This document shows, one piece after another, positions 58,276 through 64,000 of a stretch of 64,000 bases of DNA. A model generated the notes under the pieces. It was not told where the DNA came from. It saw nothing but the letters and a program-made list of their open reading frames with translations, and made no database searches. The position numbers were made by a program, and so were the translations under genes. Every line of letters begins with the position of its first letter. The first letter of the stretch is position 1. Origin of the DNA: Rutpela maculata (Eukaryota > Arthropoda > Insecta > Coleoptera > Cerambycidae); NCBI GenBank assembly GCA_936432065.2, contig OW386291.2, forward strand, positions 15,415,821-15,479,820. Direction: 5' to 3'.

Positions 58276-58576
58276 GCCTTATTCATGTTAACGTCCTGAC
58301 AGAGTTTAGCCATAGCTATTCCACCACTCAACCAGAACACGCACACATAGACAACAGCACAACAACCATTCCCTGCGACATTTCCATCTGCTGCACCTGA
58401 GACTTGAACTTAGGAGAGGAGAGCGACTAGACGTATTATCTCTTAGATAACCCCTGTCTAGGCCACTGCTACCGTTTCGTTAACTAACACCATTAAACAT
58501 TCATACACTAGCCAGAATTCGAACCCAGGACTCCGTGGTCGCGGGTCTAAACCATACGCACTGCGCCACTGAGTCG
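58276..58576 (-). mobile_element. tRNA-derived SINE (family D), copy 2
   Basis: On the minus strand it begins near GACTCAGTGGCGCAGTGCG (box A) followed by box B GGTTCGAATTC (58515-58525). The body GAGTCTCAGGTGCAGCAGAT... (quoted part as GTCTCAGGTGCAGCAGAT) and AATGGTTGTTGTGC match 10780-10860. The 3' domain TCTGGTTGAGTGGTGGAAT, AGCTATGGCTAAACTC and CAGGACGTTAACATGAATAA also occurs in the 5S-SINE at 51396. Confidence 0.8.
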
Positions 58577-60689
58577 ATTTTGAACGCGTCAGTTACTATC
58601 TGGTTTTTCTTTGAACTGTTAACTATTCTCTACTGTCTCCTCTCCGATGTAACCAACACATGATAGTGTGGGGAAGAATACAATACTGAAAGGTCATATT
58701 GAGGGGGTACTTTCTGCATAATCAAACTATTAGTACGATGAGTTGTCTAAGAAACTCGTAAGAAATTTTTCCCTAACGGGCCACGTCTCAGAGGCATAAA
58801 TAATGTTGGGGGAATCTAGTTCGTCAATCTGTAACGTCGAATTCTGCTCAACTACTACTGCTCAATATAAGTTACTGTAACTGATTGCTTGATTGTTTAT
58901 ATTAAATCTAGACACATTTCTTAATCATGACTTTACTTTCATTTTATTAGAAACTGATATAGGGTGGATATTTTAAAAGCAGAAATCTGAAATCAAATTC
59001 AAAATTTATTTGGTAAACTCACATTTTCTTCTTACCTAGATCCTCTCTTTAAGTTACCAATAACGATCACAAATCACAAATAGAAAATACAGCAAAAATA
59101 CATTCTACAGCTAGATACATCGTCAAATAGCTTGAGAAGTTATCATATCTGTGATCAATAAGTGAATAACGCTATGCTCTCGTGCAGAACAAATCACTCT
59201 TATTCAGATTTTTCTTTCTTCACTTCCATCACTCCCTCCATCCAGCATCTCGTCTGTTTTCTTTTTTTCTTCTTTCAGGACGACATAAGTGTCGTTCGGG
59301 TACGCCATAAATGCATTGAAATGGTATTAAACAGTATTTTTTTCTCAGCCTTTAAAATTATTTCTTCCGTGTTCGTTCTTTCCCTTATTTTACTGTTTCT
59401 AGAGCGCGTTCATTTCCACTGAAATCAGCCTTTCCTTATGTCTATTTGATATTTCTCACTGTTCGGATCCGTACATCTCGATCAGAGAATAGATACGTTA
59501 ATTTACGTATCTATTCTCTTGTTTTAATCATATTAATACTTTTTCTGTCTCTACTATTATCTCATCTCAAGTTTCTCATTGTTTTCCAAGGTTTTTTACT
59601 TCTAGTTCCTACTGTACATTTTTCAATTTCAAAACATATTTTAATCTAGAACTCATTCTTTGTTTTTATCACTTCTTTCTTATCCCCTTTGGTCACTCTT
59701 AAATACTGTTTTTTATATTCTCTACTTATAGTATAGTCTCCCTTTTTCTTCTATTTTCTGTTCAATATCTGTACTCACAAGTTTACTGTTTTTTTATCCC
59801 CTTTCTTCGCTCAGTGCCTTACTTGTTGCTTCGTCTACTGTATTTTTCTTTCAATTGTAGCTCTGTTCCATTATCTCTTCAATAACCATCTGCCTCAGTT
59901 TATTCCTTAAACGCATTCTATACAAGATTTGAATCGAATCATCTCTTAGCAATTGTAGTGTGTACTTTTGGCCTTAATATTTCCCTCTTCTTTGTACTTG
60001 TATGGTATCCAAACTTTGATAAGTGTATAGTCAATACCACATTCGGCCTCTCTAAATACTCAAAAATCGAGTGGCCTCAAAATTCCAGCTCCATCTTCCT
60101 TATATGCGCGGTAATTTCACCCCAATTAATTTAATTTTTAAGCCTTCTGTTATTTGTAATAGCCACGCTAAGTCTTCCTCTGCAGTAATTTAAGACCCCA
60201 TTATAGAAGAACAGATATTGTTCAATTTCTTCATTTCCTCTGCCTTCCTTCTGCATTTCGATAAGTGTGGCAATGTCAACTCCATTCTTTTCTTCTAATT
60301 ATTGGCTGTTTGATTATTTGGATGTGTGGAACATCTAATTTCAAATGGTACAATAAAAAATGGATATGATGTTGAAAAATAAAAAAGACTATATGGCGAA
60401 AGGGCACTAACACTAACCGTCATCTGATTTACACCAAAACATTTTCAGCTCATATACTGAACCAGTATTACCTTTGTGCCAAATTTCATCAAAATTGGTT
60501 TTGCCGCTATCATGTCCACTTACATAAACACAGACAATATTTTTGTGAAATTCGTAATTATTATAATAATGCCATGTTTCAAGAAAAAAAACGCATTTTA
60601 CTTTTTTCATATTAACAATGCCAAAGATAATCCTAAACAAATGTATACTAACTTAGTCATGGGGAGTAGTTGAAGATAACATTCCACCA
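58577..60689. other. No gene called; pyrimidine-rich plus strand 59180-60300
   Basis: 59180-60300 is unusually T/C-rich on the plus strand, i.e. purine-rich on the minus strand with many AGA/GAA codons. Minus-strand pieces (VIEEIMEQSYN, TSKALSEERG) have the look of a LINE linker between endonuclease and RT, but no diagnostic motif was found. The rest is unremarkable. Confidence 0.4.
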
Positions 60690-62268
60690 ACCTTCCAATC
60701 TAATAAACAGCATAACGACACATTTCTAGAAACTAAATTTAAGGATGACATTCTATTCACTTTTACAGCGGTTACTGTTCAAAAAATTCTAGATATAATA
60801 AATAAACAAAAATCTCACACCATAGGCCCTGATGGATTATCAGCTAAAATGTTACAACTTGCTTTACAGTGGATATCGGCCCCATATTATTAATGTATCA
60901 TTAGAATTAGGGGTTCTTCCACCTCCTGGAAAATATCCTGTATGCTTATAGGTATCATAGAAAAAAGTCCTGAACAACTATATCCTATTAGCCTGCTTTC
61001 GGATCCTTTAAAAATTACGGAATCAGCTATATATGAATAACTTTCTGAATATGTCTTTCAAAACTCAATAACTCCTTCTAGTCAATCCGGATTCCGAAAA
61101 GGCTTCAGTTCTTCAACACTACTAAGTAACATAACTGACGAAATTTTGCCAATCATCGACAACCGAAAATCACCTTTTTTGATATTACTTGATATGAACA
61201 AAGCTTTTGACTGATATAAAATGATAATTAAAATATTACGTTACTATGGTATATCTGGACGAACTCTCTCCTGGATTCATTATCTCGGGGGTAGACAAAA
61301 ATTTAGTAGTGTTAATAAAGGAAACTCAATATTTATATCATAAAATAGATCGGTTGCATCCGATGCTCCGCAAGGATATATCCTTGGTCCTTTTATTTTA
61401 ATATATTTATTGCAGATATCTCGAGACTTCCCCTATATTTAAAGCTGTACATGTATTCTGACGATATTTAGTTAAAACATAGTTTTTCTCCTTCGGAATT
61501 TCAAATGGTAGAATTTTGTATCAATAATAGACAATCCAAAATACTCTTTAACTAAATGCTAACAAAAGTAAAATATTGTTTTTGGAACTTCTCAGCAGTT
61601 ACTCAACTTTGGAAAACTAAATATTCGAGTAAATAATGAGGTCCTTACATCAACCAACAGCGTAAAAAACTGTGGTGTTAATTTTGATTCTTTATTAAGC
61701 TTTTCTGGTCATGTTAACACTATTTGTAAAAAAAGCTTAAAATAGTTATATGAATTTCAAGAATATTTGGATAAAAAAAATATTGCTTTCTGAAACTATG
61801 GTTCTATCCTATTTAAATCACGCAGATACTGTATACGGTTCTTGTCTTTCACAAGAAAACAAATACCACTTACAAAAAATTGAAAACTGTTGTTCATCTC
61901 ACCAACAGTTGTTCATATTTCACCACAATAAGGTCACATTACTCCACATTTACGTGCTTTCAATCTGTTAAATATGTGTGAAAAGAGATTTATACAGATT
62001 GTAGGATCCGTTCTAAATATTTTCAAAACAGGAGAACCTAATTATTTATTCGATTAAAATCAGACATTCCTGAGACGTGTTAAAAATTACGTTTTTTCCC
62101 TGTCATAAAAATTCATCTTTTCGATCTCCCTTCTCCTTCTTAGCAGCATACATTAATACAAACCTGCCAGTTCAATATCACATTATATCAGTGACAACAA
62201 TAAAACGTAGACTAAAGGAAGACGTAATCTTATCAAGATTAGAAAATTTTAATGTAAAAAGTTTTTAA
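60690..62268 (+). pseudogene. Jockey/CR1-like LINE reverse transcriptase relic
   Basis: The order is as in an RT: KSHTIGPDGLSAKMLQLAL (about 60815), YPISLLSDPLKI (about 60985), SSQSGFRKGFSSSTLLSNIT (61080-61140), FLILLDMNKAFD (motif A, about 61180), SDAPQGYILGPF (motif B, about 61355) and the catalytic MYSDDI at 61454-61465, Ser replacing Ala of YADD. Later VKNCGVNFDSLLSFSGHVNT (about 61660), RYCIRFLSFTRKQ and a C-terminal ISVTTIKRRLKEDVILSRL ending at 62268 follow. Stops and frameshifts are frequent, so it is old. No endonuclease was found upstream. Confidence 0.8.
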
Positions 62269-63086
62269 ATTAGAGTTATGTATTTATTTTTATTCACTTA
62301 ATACTTATTATTACATGTGCCTACTTAAATGTATTTATATGTATACTTAAACTTTTATATTTTGTATGTTTTCACTCGGAAAGTGTTGAAGAGCAACAGT
62401 GTTGATTCACTTCCCTTTGGAAAAATATCTGGTTCTACTGCTCATTTTTTTAATAAACGGTTTGTATGTATTGTACTGTACATTTTTAAAAACCACAATT
62501 TTGGATACCTGCAATTTAATTTTTTTAAAGTATAGTTGGGATGTCCACAAACATATGCCAACTATCCACACGCGTGATAGGTGTGGCAACACACTTAGAA
62601 ATTCAAAAAAACGTCAATTTTTTCCCATTTTTCGCTTCATTTGCAATATAACTCGTAACTGAAGCATTGTTCGGAAATACATCACGAGATAGAAAAGTTG
62701 AGAAAATTGATTTTGGAAATTTTATTATTCTTAACATTTTACCAGAAAATTCTTCGTTTAAGTGCTACCGACGAAAGAACAGTGCTACTTTTTTATCTTT
62801 TGATTTTTTTTAAAGTGAATACATGTAATATATATTAATACGAAATATGCCATCGGTATAATGTAAATTCTGTATAAATGTCTAATTTACAGTTGAAATA
62901 AAATATATTTACAGACCCATATATAATTTTAATGCTAACCAGGAAAAAAAATAATAAAACTTTTCAGGTATTGAGGTGTTAAAATGATGGGAAACAGACT
63001 ATTTATTTTATGTATAGTACAGTGTACATGCGTTTCATGTATAACTTAATACCTCAATGCCTAAAATGTTTTATTATTATTTTTTC
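62269..63086. other. No gene; small inverted repeat 62966-63063
   Basis: CAGGTATTGAGGTGTTAA at 62966 pairs with TTAATACCTCAATGCCT at 63047, about 17 bp with one or two mismatches around a 65-bp loop. This could be a tiny MITE, but no duplication was read. The remainder is AT-rich. Confidence 0.5.
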
Positions 63087-63088
63087 TA

Positions 63089-63996
63089 CACTCAAAGAAA
63101 TAGTATGGGTAAATTCAACAAAAAAAAATGGTTAACTAACAATATCGTTAATTTTGTTAAACAAAACTATATTGATGGTATTTTTAAACAAGAGGTTATT
63201 GTTATTTTAATTAATAAAAAGTTGTCGTACAACAAAACAAACATTAACTTAAAAAATAGATGAATAAAACTATTATTTTTTTCGTCTATTATTTTGTTGA
63301 GCTCTGTCAAATTAAACTAGATAATAGTATATTTTATTTTTAACTATTATCGAATTGTAATTCTAATCCAGTATTAGTTCGCTGTATTATTGTACTTGGT
63401 AGACAAACCAACATTATTGTCGTCTTCTAGAAGTTCTAAAAGAATTACCATAAAATTTGCTTGCTTACTACGTAGTCTAGTACAGAAATTATTCCCAGAT
63501 GACGCCACATACAAATCACTGACAATAATCAATCATGCATTATCTTATACTCTTATGAATTTATAGAAAATTAATAACATGATTGCAATGTTCAAATTCT
63601 CTCAGGGATCATCGATATATTTGGATGGATCTTATAAACGATCTCTAATCTTTGGTTTGGGTGGTCTGATGTCTCAATACTGAGATTTTGGCTAACCAAA
63701 AAAACTTCATCATACAATAAAGTGTAGATCAACCTAAAAATTAGTTGGTGAACAAAAAACAAAGTCGTTGTACTATTTAATTGTAGACCAAATTGAAAAT
63801 GGTTAGTGAACATAAAAAAATGTCATTGTACTATTTAATTTGTTACAAGAAGATATGATTATTAAACTACTATTTGTTTACGAAAACAAATAAAGTTGTA
63901 TGACTATTCTTTTCTGATTGATTTAACTATGAAACTAGATAGGCGCGATTTCATATGCTCTTTTTGGTTGAATTTACCTATCATTTTCTTTGAGTG
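63089..63996. mobile_element. TIR element (Tc1/mariner-type MITE candidate), ~908 bp
   Basis: The left end CACTCAAAGAAATAGTATGG then GTAAATTCAACAAAAA is matched in reverse at the right by TTGGTTGAATTTACCTATC and ATTTTCTTTGAGTG. TA precedes the left end; CA follows the right one, so a TA duplication may have mutated. Inside, a unit containing GTTGTACTATTTAATT / ATTGTACTATTTAATTTG recurs near 63765 and 63823. No transposase was seen. Confidence 0.65.
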
Positions 63997-64000
63997 CATT

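Noticed and set aside
59162..59422. 86-codon plus-strand ORF in the pyrimidine-rich tract
   Set aside because: Composition-driven; no motif on either strand strong enough to call a gene.

Overview
The window is eukaryotic, AT-rich and reads as insect (arthropod) intergenic DNA. The reasons are RTE-, CR1- and Jockey-like non-LTR elements, a Ty1/copia element with the copia-type ATTATGGGCCCAG primer-binding region, mariner and hAT transposase relics, 5S- and tRNA-headed SINEs, and abundant foldback elements. No host exon, rRNA gene or functional tRNA gene was recognised. Almost every readable protein is a broken transposable-element gene, and the order or species cannot be fixed from this sequence.

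Layout. 0-10 kb: a decayed RTE-like reverse transcriptase cut by the window edge (1-1741), a 237-bp tandem duplication, a three-copy inverted/direct repeat (3691-4815), a second endonuclease/RT relic (5713-6546), a PIF1/Helitron helicase C-terminus (7869-8057) and a nearly perfect 624-bp hAT foldback with 8-bp target duplication (8675-9298). 10-18 kb: LINE tails, a tRNA-SINE, the first copies of dispersed repeat family A, a 0.93-kb AAATAAAAT/AAAT array, and the most complete LINE (CR1/Jockey group, minus strand, 14172-17815) whose tail is that array. 18-28 kb: a mariner-like transposase pseudogene, an inverted-repeat element (family B) with a gene fragment, a 30-bp minisatellite between two family A copies, a solo LTR, a ~2.9-kb TIR element carrying a broken but nearly complete gene of an uncharacterised protein family, and a 2-kb foldback. 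28-37 kb: a 5S-derived SINE, a 3'-truncated copia element, a hAT transposase and an internally deleted mariner. 38-47 kb: a 3.9-kb element with ~1-kb inverted arms, and a complete family B element inserted into family A. 47-54 kb: a LINE interrupted by a second LINE flanked by a 23-bp duplication, a segmental duplication containing a hAT MITE, and a 5S-SINE. 54-64 kb: more family A, an RT fragment, a tRNA-SINE, a decayed Jockey/CR1-like RT and a terminal TIR element running almost to the window end.

The most interesting pattern is a gene family with motifs HEEAD, DTDV, TGCDT, PPx(n)HxxRxxxxQ...GW and a Cys-rich tail. It occurs three times (18828-19190, 22510-24786, 40035-40640), each time between inverted repeats. 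This suggests that the ORF belongs to a group of DNA transposons and may be a PIN/XPG-like nuclease, possibly of the Academ type (inference). A second notable point is that the 5S-headed and tRNA-headed SINEs share the same ~60-bp 3' domain.
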